Numbered from the stretch's first letter, positions 21,653 to 33,636 are shown. The stretch: DNA of 64,000 nucleotides from Chamaecyparis obtusa (GCA_027943335.1 BSBK01002080.1:2236001-2300000), one strand, 5' to 3'. A program made the numbers and translations. The notes: generated from the letters alone by a model not told the origin.

Positions 21653-22452
21653 AAGAATACATCTTAGAGGTCTTAAAATGTCGTAAAGGGTCATAAGAGG
21701 CTCCTAGGAGGGGCTAGATGAGCTTCCACCTTCACGTGGTTGGCCATGTTAAGTAGAGAATGTTAAACTATTCTTGAAACAAAGAGAAGATCAATAATTT
21801 AAGGTCCCAGTCCATGGACAAATTAAATTAGACTTACTATCCAAATTGGAAAAATTATTTTTGTTGTATATGGCACTTGGAGTCAAGTGTGTCTCTAAAC
21901 ATTGTGAGCTTTCGATATTCTTTCAGTGTTCTGTCACAATTTTATTTATCAAAGATTGAATTAGGGATTAAGAATTTTCTCACAATTTAATTCGTACATT
22001 GATGAGAATCAATGATGGAGAGTTTTTAGATTTTGAGAAGATGTATATGTAGTGGAGGCCAGAAGGGATTTTTGTGGAGATTTGCTAGATGTGGAGATTT
22101 TCTAGAGTGGCTATATACATACAAGTGTTTCCAGATTGAGTACTAGTGTAAAGATGATGATTTAGTAACCTACGTCTATAAAACATTCACAAATGTCCAT
22201 TCTTTGGCCTCCACTCATACCTCTTCTCAGAATATAGAAACTTTGGATATTTTTTCTCATCCATGCACGAAATGTGCTAGTGATTGTATAAAATTACTTT
22301 TATGAGACTGGGATCAATTATGAGAAGGTAAACAACAAGATAATATTATTGTATCTTTCATTTCTTTTATCCATTTATATTTTCTGCCTTCTCTTACATT
22401 GGATATTGTGTAGTGTACATAAAGGCAAGGCGGTGATTATTCTCGACAAGCC

Positions 22453-22519
22453 ATAAAGAAGCATCCCCTCCCATGGATTGAATAATGTAGGCCATGGGAA
22501 GAGATGCTTAACTCTTTAT
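22453..22519. repeat. Hairpin at the place of the CACTA-1 long inverted repeat
   Basis: Arm 22459-22476 (AAGCATCCCCTCCCATGG) pairs with 22492-22509 (CCATGGGAAGAGATGCTT) with two mismatches around a 15-nt loop. ATAAAG/CTTTAT extends the stem after a 4-nt bulge. The flanking GCAAGGCGGTGATTATT and TCCTCATAGT match CACTA-1, so this is the homologous position in a sister element. Confidence 0.65.
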
Positions 22520-22957
22520 TATTGTCCTCATAGTGTAGGGATGTCAAGGTAGTCTAGCCTCAGAATTTGAAGGAGGTCAATGATGAAGAATATTCCAACT
22601 TCTACCATTCACTTTCAAAGGTTTGTGAACTGTAACTTTAAAGTTTGGTTATTCTATTTTCAGAATATTGTGAATGTGTTTGCTAGGATGATAATAAAAG
22701 GGTCTTTAACAATAGACTCAAAGAGCATGGATAAGACATCATAAAGAGTTTAAGCCATAATGTTTTGAATGCTAAATTATTTAACAATCCTAATTTTTTT
22801 GGTTTTTAATAATGTTACCACTCATACTTGGACAAAATGATTTGTAGATATCTCATTTAATAGCTAGTAACCAGCATCAAATAAGTTCATAATAAACCAT
22901 TATGCTAATATTAAAGTAACATAACAAAATACACAATGATATATATTAATACAAAGT
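22520..22957. other. Non-coding CACTA-2 DNA, nothing recognised
   Basis: AT-rich sequence without a supported reading frame, repeat or known motif. Confidence 0.5.
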
Positions 22958-23038
22958 AACACCTGAAGATAAATATCTAGACTAATCACTGAGAAGGATG
23001 TCGTTGGTGATTACTCTGGATATTTATCTTCAGGTGTT
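22958..23038. repeat. Hairpin with 32-bp arms and 17-nt loop
   Basis: Arm 22958-22989 pairs with 23007-23038 with only two mismatches, around a loop at 22990-23006. The outer arm reads AACACCTGAAGATAAATATC. A run of T follows the right arm. It lies just before the CACTA-2 subterminal repeats. Size and pairing resemble a microRNA-type precursor or a foldback element; neither is proven. Confidence 0.65.
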
Positions 23039-23049
23039 TTTTTTTTAAC

Positions 23050-23391
23050 ATTCCATAATTAGTCAAAATTTTAACTAATGTTGGTCAAAACCCTCACAAA
23101 GAGTGGTCTAAATATCAACCATTCTATGTGAAAATTTAGCATCATGGGTTTGGCATCCTAGTCAGATGATCAAACATTTCAACCTACTTTGGTCAAAATT
23201 TTGATGTAATATCTTCCCAATTGTAGATGTGAATTTCAACTAAGATTGTCATAGAAAATTCTACCTTAACAATGACATGTTGAAATTTTGACTCGAAAAA
23301 TAGAAACCAAACCATTTGTAGATTATTCGACCAATTTTGGTGGAAAATTTGACCATTTTTCTATCAAAAATAGGTGCCAATTGTACTAGTG
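23050..23391 (+). repeat. CACTA-2 subterminal repeats and terminal repeat
   Basis: Variants of GGTCAAAATTTTGA, AAATTTGACC, TTTCAACTA and GACCAATTTTGG recur in both orientations up to the terminus at 23380-23391. The motif set differs from that of CACTA-1 although the terminal bases are alike. Confidence 0.7.
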
Positions 23392-26300
23392 TCAGAATGA
23401 CTTATTCAATAGTTCATTGACATGGACCAGTCCATTCAGTACATAAGATGTGGTCTCTGCTGCCTTTAACTCAGTGGGTATAAAGTTGGTAAGTGATTCC
23501 TCAATGTTTTCCATCTCTATGAGATGAGCTTCAAGAATTGATATCTTAGGAGTGATTAAACTCTTTAGCAAACCAAATCTTGTCACTACTCTCCCTTTCT
23601 TTATATCCAAAAAATTTTCTTTTCCCAAGATCTTGGATGTCTTCTTATCCATTTCTAATACAATTTGTGAGGAGGTCTCACAACTGTCCATCATGCTATC
23701 CAATCCAGCTCTGTCCTTGGCTATTATGTCCTCATTGTTCTTTATGTGTCTAATAGGATTGATGCAATAACTGTATAATTTTATTCCTTGTGCAACAAAA
23801 CTTTTGGCCTTCATTGTAGTTTCTTTCAAAATTCCCAAGTCCCATGAGATGGACTGACATGCTTTCTTCAACTTCTTTTCTAGGTATCTCCTCTCAGCAT
23901 TTTCTTCTACAATCTTCATAAGTGACTCATAATGGTTGTCAAAGTTATCCAATGTCATGTTCAAGTTCTTTTCATCATCTTTTCCTTGAAATGTAAGAGG
24001 TATAGGCAGTATTTTATTCATAGCTTCTACTGCCCTAGCGATCACCTTAACCTTCTTATCTCCTTTCTATTTTGACCTTTCCTTTGCCTTAGAAAATGCC
24101 ACGAAGTATAATCTCATTAGTTCATCTTCATCCATACTTTCCACATCAGTGCTCATAGGTTTGGCCATATTTTCCAACAATAGGGTGGAGGAGTTATCAA
24201 GTTCTTTTTTGAGGTCAACTCTTACCTCTTCTTCTTTTTCCATTTCTATCTCTTTTCTCTGTTATTCCTCTTGCTATTTTTCCTTTTCTTGTCCTTTCTC
24301 TTCTTGTATTTATTCTTTCTGACCTTCCTCTCTCTATCCTTCCTCTTATTCTGTCATCACACTATCTAGATTTCCTTGAAATGGGTCACCCTCATCTAGT
24401 GAAGTGTCAAGTCACAGGCACATGAACAGAAACAAAGAAGTCTAGTTGCTTGTCAAATTTTCTTTCTTCCATACTCTCCTCAGTTGTCTTAGAGCTTTCT
24501 CCCATTCCCAAAGGTGTAGGCTTGGTGGCTTTGGGAGGTGAAGTCTTCTCAAGCATGTCACCCATAAAAATTTGATCTAATGCCTTATGTGTGTCCTCAA
24601 TTACCTCATCATATTTTCTTGCCATTATTTTTACAAGTCTAGACTTAGTCCTTAGTAGGGGTTTGAGTTCCTTAATTATTCTCTCCCTTTCCTATAGGGA
24701 AAATACATGCAACATGTCTTCAATGGCTTTGTTTCTTATTGTTTCATCCTATGATTGTGCTAATTATTTTCTGATTTCCAACTTTCTATACAAGTCCTTT
24801 GGTATACTTCCCTCTATTTCCAGTAGGTTCTTTTTATAAATTTGTAAGTGCTCAATCACTGATTGATTATTGGAATCATACCTTTCATAGTATATGTTCA
24901 TTGTCTTCAAATTTCCATCTTTTATTATCCTTTTCTATAACATTTTCTGTCCGATTTCCACAAATTCTCTATTTTCTTTTTCTCTTCCTTTTCTTCTTTC
25001 TTCTCAGTCACCTTTTCCTCTTTTCTCTTTATCTCTACCTCAACCTTTTGTTTCTTAGGGCTAATAGGTCTATTTGATCTTTTAGATCTCGCAAGTGCAT
25101 CCTCTTTTTCTATCTTCTCAGGGGTGATTGATAAATCAATTATGTCAGAGGTGGTACTTACTATATTTTCTGCTTCAGAAGGAGTTGTGCTTCAATTTCC
25201 ATGCTAGAAGACCCTTATGTCATCTTAGTCCTTACTTCTTTCAGTTTTTCCTTTGTGATTCTTGCCTTCGCTTCTATGTAATCAACCATATTTTCTATTT
25301 TCATCTTCCTTATTACTTTAGCCTTTTCCTCTCTAACCTTGGCTGACTTTTCTAAGTATGCTCCCTATGTTTCTTCAAATGTATCTATCTCAGATACTAG
25401 TACATGTTCAATTTTCATTACAAGAACCTTAGAACTAACCTCATACCCCATAAGGTAGCACCATTTCTTCCTAGGTTCAATTGCTTCATTTTCCTTTGTA
25501 GGATTTTAATCATATTACAAAACAACTCACCATCTACCAAGTTTTTCTTTTGTCTTTGGTAGCTTTCTGATATTTGTATACCAGTAGGTATCCTTTCCTT
25601 CCATGCTCTAGGGTGCATTCCTAAAAATTTGTGCTCAATATGAATGTACATATGAATCAAGAGTTAACCAAATTTGAATGCTTTTAACTTTTCCTTCTTA
25701 ACAATCCTCACATTCTCCAAGAATTGTTGTGCCAAAATTTTGCACAAGTTATTCTTGGTGTTCTCTTTCACCATTTTATAAGCCATCATTATAACTCCTA
25801 CAGATATAGAATTAGATCTAATACTATAGTATAACTTATATCCTAGTGGCATTTCTACCAATCTCACATCTTGTTGAAATATATCAATTACATTCATCAC
25901 TCGCTTGTCCCATTTGGAATGAGTTAGGGTCTCTACATTCTTCTTGATGTTTTTATCTACCACAAGGAGGGCTCTAGTGTTGTCCAATATAGTTATTTCA
26001 TGAATTATCTAGCTACATATCTTCATAGGTTGTTCTCCTATCTAGAAAAAATCATCATGGATTCTTCTTAGTATAACCTTGAATCATTCAGTCTTGCATA
26101 ATTCATTTAGCAGGGTTAGCTTTATGATTGATTGGTCTCCCAAGTGTTTGAACTCTTCCTTCATTTTCCCATTAGATTCTATCTTCTCATCTATCTCCCT
26201 ATATATTTCCACATCCTCTATAGTCTCATACTTACAATGAATTTAAGCCCTAATGTCTTCTACATGAAGGATGCCATATGTGGTTTTCGAAAATGCTTGT

Positions 26301-26790
26301 TCAGGATCATCCTTAGAAGACTTGAAAGGGTGTCTTTTAAACTTATATCTTGGCCTATCAATACATCATAGATGAAAAGTGCATCCATATCTTCTTGATA
26401 GAGTATATGATCTAAATACCTTGAATACATTGAATTATGGTACTTCTTCTTCAATCAATCACACAATGTAGTTGCTAGGTTGCTGATGTGCTTCTTAAAT
26501 CTATTCTCCTTGGTCACTACTTATCAAACGGTGAAGAAATGATATGCTTCAAGGTCTTTTATCTATCGATGGTTGAGTAAATGCATTTATCATAGTTATA
26601 TCAACTTCACACATTATCCAGTGAAACACAACTATCATGCTCATAGGATATGAATCTCCAAATATTGCAATCATAGATATAGACTCCATAATGTCTATAT
26701 ACACCATATCTAAGCTTGCATGAGCTCATTCCACAAAATTAGGGGCTAGATATAATCTATTATCTGCATCCAATGCTCCCCCAAAGGCCA
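23392..26790 (-). pseudogene. XG-2 long unknown ORF, heavily decayed
   Basis: Open pieces at 25664-25987, 25418-25660, 24407-24625 and 23392-24045, plus weaker ones up to a likely start near 26775 (MAFGGALDADNRLY), form one gene with frameshifts and many stops. The protein is homologous to the XG-3 ORF: both have KFGSLLIHMYIHIEHKF or close variants, and YCINPIRHIKN, DIIAKDRA and LIEMENIEESL-type stretches. It is more distantly like XG-1 (MVKENTKNNLCKILAQ against MVKNNLSFDLADLLLK). The C-terminal piece looks helical. The last codons run into the CACTA-2 target site. No reverse transcriptase or integrase motif. Function unknown. Confidence 0.7.
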
Positions 26791-27469
26791 TTCTTAGCCT
26801 TTTAGGTCAATGTAGAAATGTTAGCATCATGCGAAGACACAGTAGCATCTACTATCTCTCCATGAACTAATGCCTTATTGAAATATTTTACCTTCCATAT
26901 CTTTCCATCATCTTCATTTACTAGTTTCTTGAAATAATTATTGAATTCATTTATGTATTCACTAATACTTTTACCACTATCACCAATATTCTTCTTTATA
27001 ACTATAGGTGGTGTTCCTCTTCTATTATCCATTCCATTATACCTACAAAAATTTTCTATGTGTCCTAAGTTGTGGCATTTGAAACATGCAGGTGGTCTTC
27101 TATCTAGATTAGCCTACAATTTACAATACCTCACAGTATGCCCAAGGTTATTGAATTTGTAGCATGTGATCTTCACTATTGATTCTTCTATTATGTAATT
27201 TTGTCTTCTTCTTGACTGATCAAGTTTTCTACATTATTCTTTCTTATGTCTATATGCATAACAGTTATAACAATAACTACTAAACATTTTGAAAGGGCCT
27301 TTACCTCTACAATCTCTTTTCATGTGTCCAAGTTTGTTTCATCCATAAAATCTACCTCTGAAAGGTTTGGTCTTATCTCTAGGTCTCTCAAGAGTAGGTC
27401 TTTCTTCAACCTTCTCATCATGTGATTCTTCGTGAGTTTTAGAACATTCTCCTTCATTGTACCCAATTC

Positions 27470-27475
<6 letters not shown>

Positions 27476-27554
<79 letters not shown>

Positions 27555-27573
27555 CTATCTCTCTCTGTGTGTA
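27476..27573 (+). repeat. (CT)n and (ATCT)n microsatellite
   Basis: About thirty CT units at 27476-27536 followed by six ATCT units and a short CTCTGTGTGT end. On the coding (minus) strand the GA tract would read Arg-Glu repeats in the helical part of the XG-2 protein. Confidence 0.95.
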
Positions 27574-27822
27574 TTCATCAATTTTATCACTTCTCATGTG
27601 TAACTTCTCAATGTGTAACTTGGATTGAGTGAGTTCATTTTTAATGATCTGATCACATTTCTCCAATTCTAAACATTTTTCTTTGTAGTGATCAAGCTCT
27701 ATCTGCATGTTCACTTCTTTTAGAGTCTCTTCAACTTGGTATCTTACATCCTTTTCATTTTGAATCTCTTTAATCATCAAAAGATTAATTTGTTATTTTT
27801 CTTTCTCCAACTTCTTTACTTG

Positions 27823-27827
27823 GTCTT
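27823..27827. repeat. Target site duplication of CopB-1, left
   Basis: GGTCT just before the LTR. The right copy at 34803-34807 is GGTTT, one transition different. Confidence 0.75.
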
Positions 27828-28520
27828 GTTGGAAATATGGATGGAGTAACTGAGAGGGGGGGGGGGGGGTGAATCAGTTAACCACAAAAATATTACCACA
27901 GCTCCCTTAGATGTTTTATTAAATCATTTACTACTGTTATACTGAAAACTTGATTATTGCAGTGAGTATTAATTATAACTATTCTTAAGCATTCATTAGT
28001 GATTAACATACATGAATAAAGAAAGTATCATGAACACAAGAGACACCAGATTTAACGTGGAAACCCAATATGGGAAAAACCACCAATGTAACTAGTTACT
28101 ATTTTTCACTCTTCTGAAGTGAGCCTTGTTAGGAGCCAACCTGGTTAAAGGTTACAAAACACACTGTTAGTTGTGACCTTGTTATAGGATTTAATCACCC
28201 TATTAGGAGTGGCCTTGTAAGAGGTCTTGAAACAATTCAATAGAACTATCACCTTGTTAGAGGATTTAAAAAATGGCTGTTAAACCAACTCGGTTAGGAG
28301 ATTTTGAAATCACTACTACAATGGTAAGAAAGTAACAATGAAGTGACCTGAATAATGATGCAACTAAATTATTGATTACAGATCTTTATTCTTCTTCAGT
28401 AGATCCTTCCTGATCAAATATATCTCTGCTACTCTTCAAGGATATCTAATTATCCTTCAAAATTTGCTCACATTTCCCTTCTTTTCACTTGCACACTTTT
28501 TAATTCACAACTTGACCTTC

Positions 28521-28528
28521 TATATATA
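28521..28528 (-). promoter_or_regulatory. TATA box of CopB-1 LTR (left copy)
   Basis: TATATATA at a promoter-like position of the LTR. The functional copy would be 34325-34332 in the right (5') LTR. Confidence 0.45.
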
Positions 28529-28639
28529 CCATTCAGATTGTCCATTCAGATTGCCAAGTTGGCACTAATAACATTACTAATCATTACAATAGTTGGCTGG
28601 AATAAACAAACTTTATTTCTCAAAATAACAAAATCCTTC

Positions 28640-28935
28640 ACTAGGCTGACCTTACTCAGTAAACACTAATCCGAAGAGATTTCCTTTGGTGACCGAGAGA
28701 ACTCGGTAAGCACTACAAATTCTATAACATCCTTTGGAGACCGAGTGAACTCAATAAACACTAACTTTCCTTTGATAACCATGGAAGCTCGGTTAACACT
28801 ATTTTCTGCCATATTTTTCTTTGATGCCCGAAATATCTCGGTAGATACTAAAAACCACCTGCAGACCGAATGAGCTCAGTAAATACTAGGAACTACTTTG
28901 CTGACTGACTAAGCTTGGTAAATGATATGACATTT
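28640..28935 (-). repeat. ACCGAG...CTCGGT dyad array, CopB-1 left LTR
   Basis: About seven units spaced about 40 bp, for example GACCGAGAGAACTCGGTAAG and GACCGAATGAGCTCAGTAAA. Many have CG or GG changed to CA, TG or AG. Each ends in a form of AACACTA. Confidence 0.8.
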
Positions 28936-28998
28936 GTGTGACATCAAAGACAACACACAATTAATCCAACAATCTCCTTTAGACAATTGTATCCAACA

Positions 28999-29360
28999 AT
29001 CTCCCTCTTTGGCATTGATGGCAACACAACATGTCATAGCACAATGAAATTTCATAGAAAACATAGAGTAAGGAACATATCCTTAGCTTCATTTTGATTC
29101 TCATCTATGAGAACTCCCTCTGTCAGCAGACTTCTCTTTCTGACTAAAAACTCTCCAAGAAAACTCTTAGAAATCTTAAGAAATTTCTTGAAGTATGACA
29201 GCAAACTGTCCCTCTTTGACAACACATTCCAAAGACAACACATACCAAGTGAATAGTAATGTACCTTGAGTACTAATTCATATGCAATGATTCCTTGACT
29301 AAGCTGTATCAACTGAATGATCTTCAATATGCTCTGGCTGATGCATCACTAAAACTTCAT
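28999..29360 (-). other. CopB-1 3' untranslated region
   Basis: From the polypurine tract to the end of pol. No coding is supported. It has a second pyrimidine-rich stretch near 29105 (GAACTCCCTCTGTCAGCAGA). CopB-2 has the equivalent region at 59022-59353. Confidence 0.6.
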
Positions 29361-32300
29361 TTAGTGAGCCTCGGATAGGGGAATGACTCCTAACTTACCT
29401 CTTAGATATAAGAATGCATCCTTAGGTAGTGGCTTTGTGAATATATCTACAATTTTTTCTTTTGTATGAATATATTCCAATTTGATTTCCTTGTCCTGCA
29501 CCAATTCTCTAACAAAGTGATATTTTATAGCAATGTGCTTGGTTTTGGAATGCATTATTGGATTCTTTGCAATATTTATTGTACTTGTATTATCACAAAA
29601 TATAACAACTAGTTCTTTGATCTCAACCTTCATGCCTTCCAATAACTATTTAAACCAAACAATATTAGAGCAGTTTACTGCTGCAGCAACATATTCTGCT
29701 TCTGTTGTGGATTGGGATGTGCAATTTTGCTTTTTACTAGTCCAAGATACCAACCTCTTGCCAAGAAAGAATGCTTCACCACTTGTACTCTTTCTATCAT
29801 CAATGTTTCCTACCCAATCAACATCAGTAAACACTTTTAAGTCCAGATTGCCTCCAAATTTATACCACAAGCCATAATCTTTAGTTCCTTTCAAGCATCT
29901 CAAGATTCTTTTGATTGTCATAATATGATTTTCTCTGGGTTTTGCTGAGAATCTTGCTACAATACCAACTGCTAAGGCAATATCAGGCCTTGTATGAACT
30001 ACATACTGTAATTTTCCAATCATTGATCTATATGAGGTCTAATCTACTTCTTTTGAATCATCATCTTTTGTAAGCTTTAGTCTTGTACACATGGGTGTAC
30101 CAATTGGTTTTGCATCTTCCATACCAAACTTCTTAAGTATTTCCTTGATGTATTTAGACTAACTAATGTAGATACCATTCTTGCTCAGCTGAATTTGAAG
30201 ACCAACAAAAAACTTTATCTGACCAAACATAGACATTTCAAATTCTTTGATCATTTGCCCTGAAAATTCTTTGCACTAATCATCATTACCTATAAACATA
30301 GTATTATCCATAAATATTTCTACCAAAACAATTCTATTATCTGGTCCTTCTTTGATGTATAAACTACTGTTATCATTAGCTCTTTTGAAACCAATCTAAA
30401 TAAGATAGTTATGTAATCTTGCATACCATGCTTTAGGGGCTTGTTTTAGACCATACAATGCTTTGTGTAACTTTCAGACCATATCCTTTTTGTCTAGATC
30501 AATAAAACCTTCAGGTTGCTCAATGTAGACATCTTCATCAAGAATACCATTGAGAAATGCAAATTTTACATCCATCTGATATACCTTAAATCCTTTATGT
30601 GCTTCATATGCAAGTAGAGTTCTTACACCTTCTAATCTTGCAATAGGAGCAAAATTCTCTCCATAATCTATACCTTCTTCTTGGGAATACCCTTTACACA
30701 CTAATCTAGTTTTGTTTCTAGATACTTGACCATCTTCATTCGGCTTGTTTCTGAATACCCATTTCGTTCCAATTAGATTTTTGTCTTTAGGCCTAGGTAC
30801 AAGAGTCCATGTCTTGTTTTTCTCTATTTGTTCTATTTCTTCATTCATAGCCTCAATCCAAATTTTATTTTCCAATGCATTTTTAACATTTCTAGGTTCA
30901 AAATCAGCAAGTAAACATGTACCTTTCAGTTTACTTCTTGTCATAGTACCATCTGATTTGTTTCCAATAATCTGATCTGGTGTATGATGCTTCCTGACAT
31001 ACTTGGCCAATACAGGTTCCTTACCTCTTGAATGAGTTATATTGTCATTTTCTTGAATTTCATCTTTAGGTTCAGTTTGCTCAGGCTCGGTAGATATTTT
31101 CTCGGTAGCTTCATGCTGAGACTCAGTTTCTTGTGACTCGGTTTGAACTTCTTCTTGTGACTCGGTTACTGTACTAGGCTCGGTAGATGCAGTTTCCTTA
31201 TTGAAAGATGTGTCTGGAAATGTATCAAGTTCAATGTAAACAAATCTTTTGTAATCCTCTGGTTCCTTTTTGCTTTCTTCTTCAGTCTTTTCTGCAAACT
31301 CATCAACTTTCACATGTGCACTTTCTATGATTTTGTGAGTAGACAAATTTAGACATCTATATGCTTTACTTTTGCAAGAATATCCCAAAAATATTCCTTC
31401 ATCACTTTTTACATCAAATTTTCCTTTTCTAGATTCTTTTAAGATGTAACATTTACTACCAAATACTTTCAGGTAACTTACATTGGGTTTATAGCCATAC
31501 CATAACTCATAAGGAGTTTTGAATGTGTCTTTCCTCAATTGTACTCAGTTCAAGGTATGAACTACAGTGCTCATAGCTTCCTTCTAGTATTTCATAGCAA
31601 TGTTCTTTTCAACCATTAGAGTCCTTGCACAATCCATGATAGATCTGTTCCTTCTTTCAGCTATTCCATTCTGCTTAGGAGTTCTTGGGGCTGATACCTG
31701 TCTTTTGATTCCTCTTTCAATGCAAAAATTATTGAATTCATGGGAGATGAATTCACCACCTCTGTCTAATCTTAAGCACTTCATTCTTTTCCCTGTTTCC
31801 TTTTCTACTCTTGCTAAATACCATTTGAATTTCTCAAATGCTTTTGATTTTTCTCTTAAATACATAACAGTCATCATTCTAGAGTAATCATCAACAAAGA
31901 GAATAAAGAATTTTTCTCTAGTATAGCTTTCAATTCCAATAGGTCCACATAAGTCAGTATGCACAATATCCAAAATATCTTCAGACTGGTAGTTTTTACT
32001 TTTAAAGCTAGTCTTTCCCATTTTACCAATCTGAAAATTCTTGCATAGACCAACATCAGGTTTCTTCAAAGTAGGAATTACTCTTACTTTCTTGAATTTG
32101 CTTATTTTCACCATATTATCAAAATTTACATGACATAACCTTTTGTGCCATAACCAACTTTCTTCAATTTGAGCAATAAAACATGAGCATTCACCAAGAT
32201 CAAGATAAAACAGGTTACCTTTGGTTTGTTTACCTGAACCAATCAGTTTTCCTTTGTCATCCAGCAGTCTTGCTTTACCATTCATGAATTCAACCTTGAA

Positions 32301-33574
32301 TCCAATGTTGATTAGTTGTGCTACACTTAGAAGATTATGCTTTAGTCCTTCAACCCAATATGCATTATCACATATAAGTTCTTTGGTTAATGAAATTCAT
32401 CCTCTTCCTTTTATACAACAAGGTTCATTATTTCCAAACCTTACATTACCACCATCATAGTCTTCAAGGTGTTCAAACTTTGTTCTGTCACTAGTCATAT
32501 GATGTGAGCATCCACTATCTATAATCCATGTATCATCTTTTCTTATATGAGAGATAAGTGCCATGTCATCTTCATCATCATTAGATTCATCTTTTACATC
32601 AATGAAGACAATTTCTTCTTCACTATCATCAGAATTCTTAGCCAAAAAACAAGTTTTCTTACCTTTATCCTTGAATGACTTGAAATTCTTCTTGCCATTG
32701 TACTTGTGACCTTTCTTTTCATCCTTTCTTTGCTTGTTTGGGTAGCTAGCTGCAATATGACCAATTTCTTCACATGAAAAATAGATTAAAGGAGTTTTAC
32801 CTTTGTATTTACATCTGCCTCTAGTATATTTCTTTGCAAGTAATGCTTCAATAACTTCAAATCACTATCTGAACTTTCCTCTAATTCTTCTTCACTTTCT
32901 AACTCAATTTTCTTGCCCTTCTTAAGTGAAAGTTTGGCCTCAAATGCTGATTCAATATTTTTAGAAGTTGGAACATAGTTGTCATAGTTATCTAATTCAA
33001 AAGCTGTCAACCTTCCAACTAAGGCATCCAAAGTTATATTGTGATTTTGTTCACATCTTCTTTCTTGAATAGCAGATACTCTTATTGCATAGATAGGAAG
33101 CAATGTTCTAAGAACCTTACTTATAACAGTTTCACCATCAATTTTTCCTCCAAAAGCTCTAATTATACTTACACTCACCTTGATCCTTTCAACATATTTT
33201 GCAATGTTTTCATCTTCTTTCATCTTCATCTGATCAAACTGTCCTCTTAGGCTTTCTGCTTTGGCTCTCTTCACATTGTCATCACCACCATAAATTTTCT
33301 TCAGCTTGTTCCACATTTTATAAGAAGTTGTGTAGTCTTTGATCTCATCAAATTCTTCATAGCTAAGAGCTGATGCAATGTCTATCATCATGGTGTTATG
33401 GTTATTTTTCTCTGCAATGTCTTCAACAGTTAATGTGCTAGTAGGAACTATATATTCTTGATCAATATATTTGCATCTTGAATCACCAATGGAAGCTAGA
33501 TGAAGTCTCATGAGACCTTGCCATGCTGAAAAGTTATCTCTGTTAAGCCTTGGAATTTATTTCTTGTAAGACAT
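29361..33574 (-). pseudogene. CopB-1 Gag-Pol polyprotein, inactivated
   Basis: Starts at MSYKK (33574) with an immediate TAA, then Gag to about 32790. A frameshift near 32800 falls just before the zinc knuckle. One frame then runs from 32645 to 29361 with stops. Protease DSGCSHHMT is at 32493-32519. Integrase has HTDLCGP, a LDRGGEF variant of SDRGGEF, and NGIAERRN. Reverse transcriptase has YGLKQAP but FMDN in place of FVDD. RNase H has DVDW and AEAEY. The knuckle lacks its first Cys (YFSC) and its last (SYPN). Several stops match CAG or TGG codons in CopB-2. The linker between integrase and reverse transcriptase has TES/TEP repeats coded by CTCGGT-containing DNA (31080-31190). Confidence 0.92.
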
Positions 33575-33622
33575 CCTGATCTTTAGCTTAGGTCCTTGAA
33601 ACCCTTCCTGCAAGCACCAAAA

Positions 33623-33634
33623 GCTCAGATACCA
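33623..33634 (-). other. CopB-1 primer binding site
   Basis: GCTCAGATACCA, one base from the initiator tRNA-Met complement seen at 18992 and 63642. Confidence 0.85.
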
Positions 33635-33636
33635 AT

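Larger units (their letters stand above)
21181..23391. mobile_element. CACTA-2: non-autonomous CACTA-like element, right part
   Basis: The right boundary is a CACTA-type terminus, ATTGTACTAGTG, ending at 23391 (reverse complement CACTAGTACAAT). It is close to the CACTA-1 end. The terminus interrupts the XG-2 reading frame, and TCA (23392-23394) is the candidate 3-bp target duplication. Segments near 21708-21800 and 22200-22440 match CACTA-1 at 4557-4650 and 10370-10580 in the same order. No transposase remains. The left boundary is not visible. It may be near 20628, in which case the coding-like fragment is internal. I see no left terminus. Confidence 0.6.
23392..27827 (-). mobile_element. 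XG-2: pol-less LTR element, left part
   Basis: This part carries the long unknown ORF and most of the zinc-knuckle protein of an XG element, minus strand. It is cut on the left by CACTA-2, so the polypurine tract and 3' LTR are missing, and split on the right by CopB-1. The remaining N-terminal part, primer site and 5' LTR are at 34803-36118. It is close to XG-3 (53933-57804) in ORF and LTR, and its gene order matches XG-1. Confidence 0.78.
26791..27827 (-). pseudogene. XG-2 zinc-knuckle Gag-like protein, C-terminal part
   Basis: Minus-strand reading shows at least three recognisable knuckles: CYKFNNLGHTVRYC and CFKCHNLGHIENFC near 27065-27165, and CYNCYAYRHKKE followed by a stop near 27236-27270. 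A further one with the first Cys replaced (GHMKRDC) lies near 27310-27350. N-terminal to them is a helical Glu/Lys-rich segment (27547-27780). Stops and Cys-to-Tyr changes show decay. The gene continues at 34808-35046 beyond CopB-1. The C-terminal tail after the last knuckle (MDNRRGTPPIVIKK onward) is absent from XG-1. Confidence 0.72.
27828..28998 (-). repeat. CopB-1 3' LTR (left)
   Basis: 1171 bp from TGTTGGAAATATGG to ATCCAACA. It contains a long G run followed by TGAATCAGTTAACC, a TATATATA box at 28521-28528 and an array of ACCGAG/CTCGGT motifs at 28640-28935. The polypurine tract beyond it reads, on the minus strand, GCCAAAGAGGGAGAT (28999-29013). Confidence 0.9.

Noticed and set aside
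22459..22509. CCTCCCATGG in the hairpin as a miR482/miR2118 relative
   Set aside because: Only about nine bases are alike, on the 5' arm, while mature miR482/2118 comes from the 3' arm. Too weak to name.
24799..25346. Plus-strand hydrophobic frames (many Phe/Leu) as membrane proteins
   Set aside because: They are antisense readings of the lysine- and glutamate-rich XG-2 ORF, which explains the Phe/Leu/Ser content.
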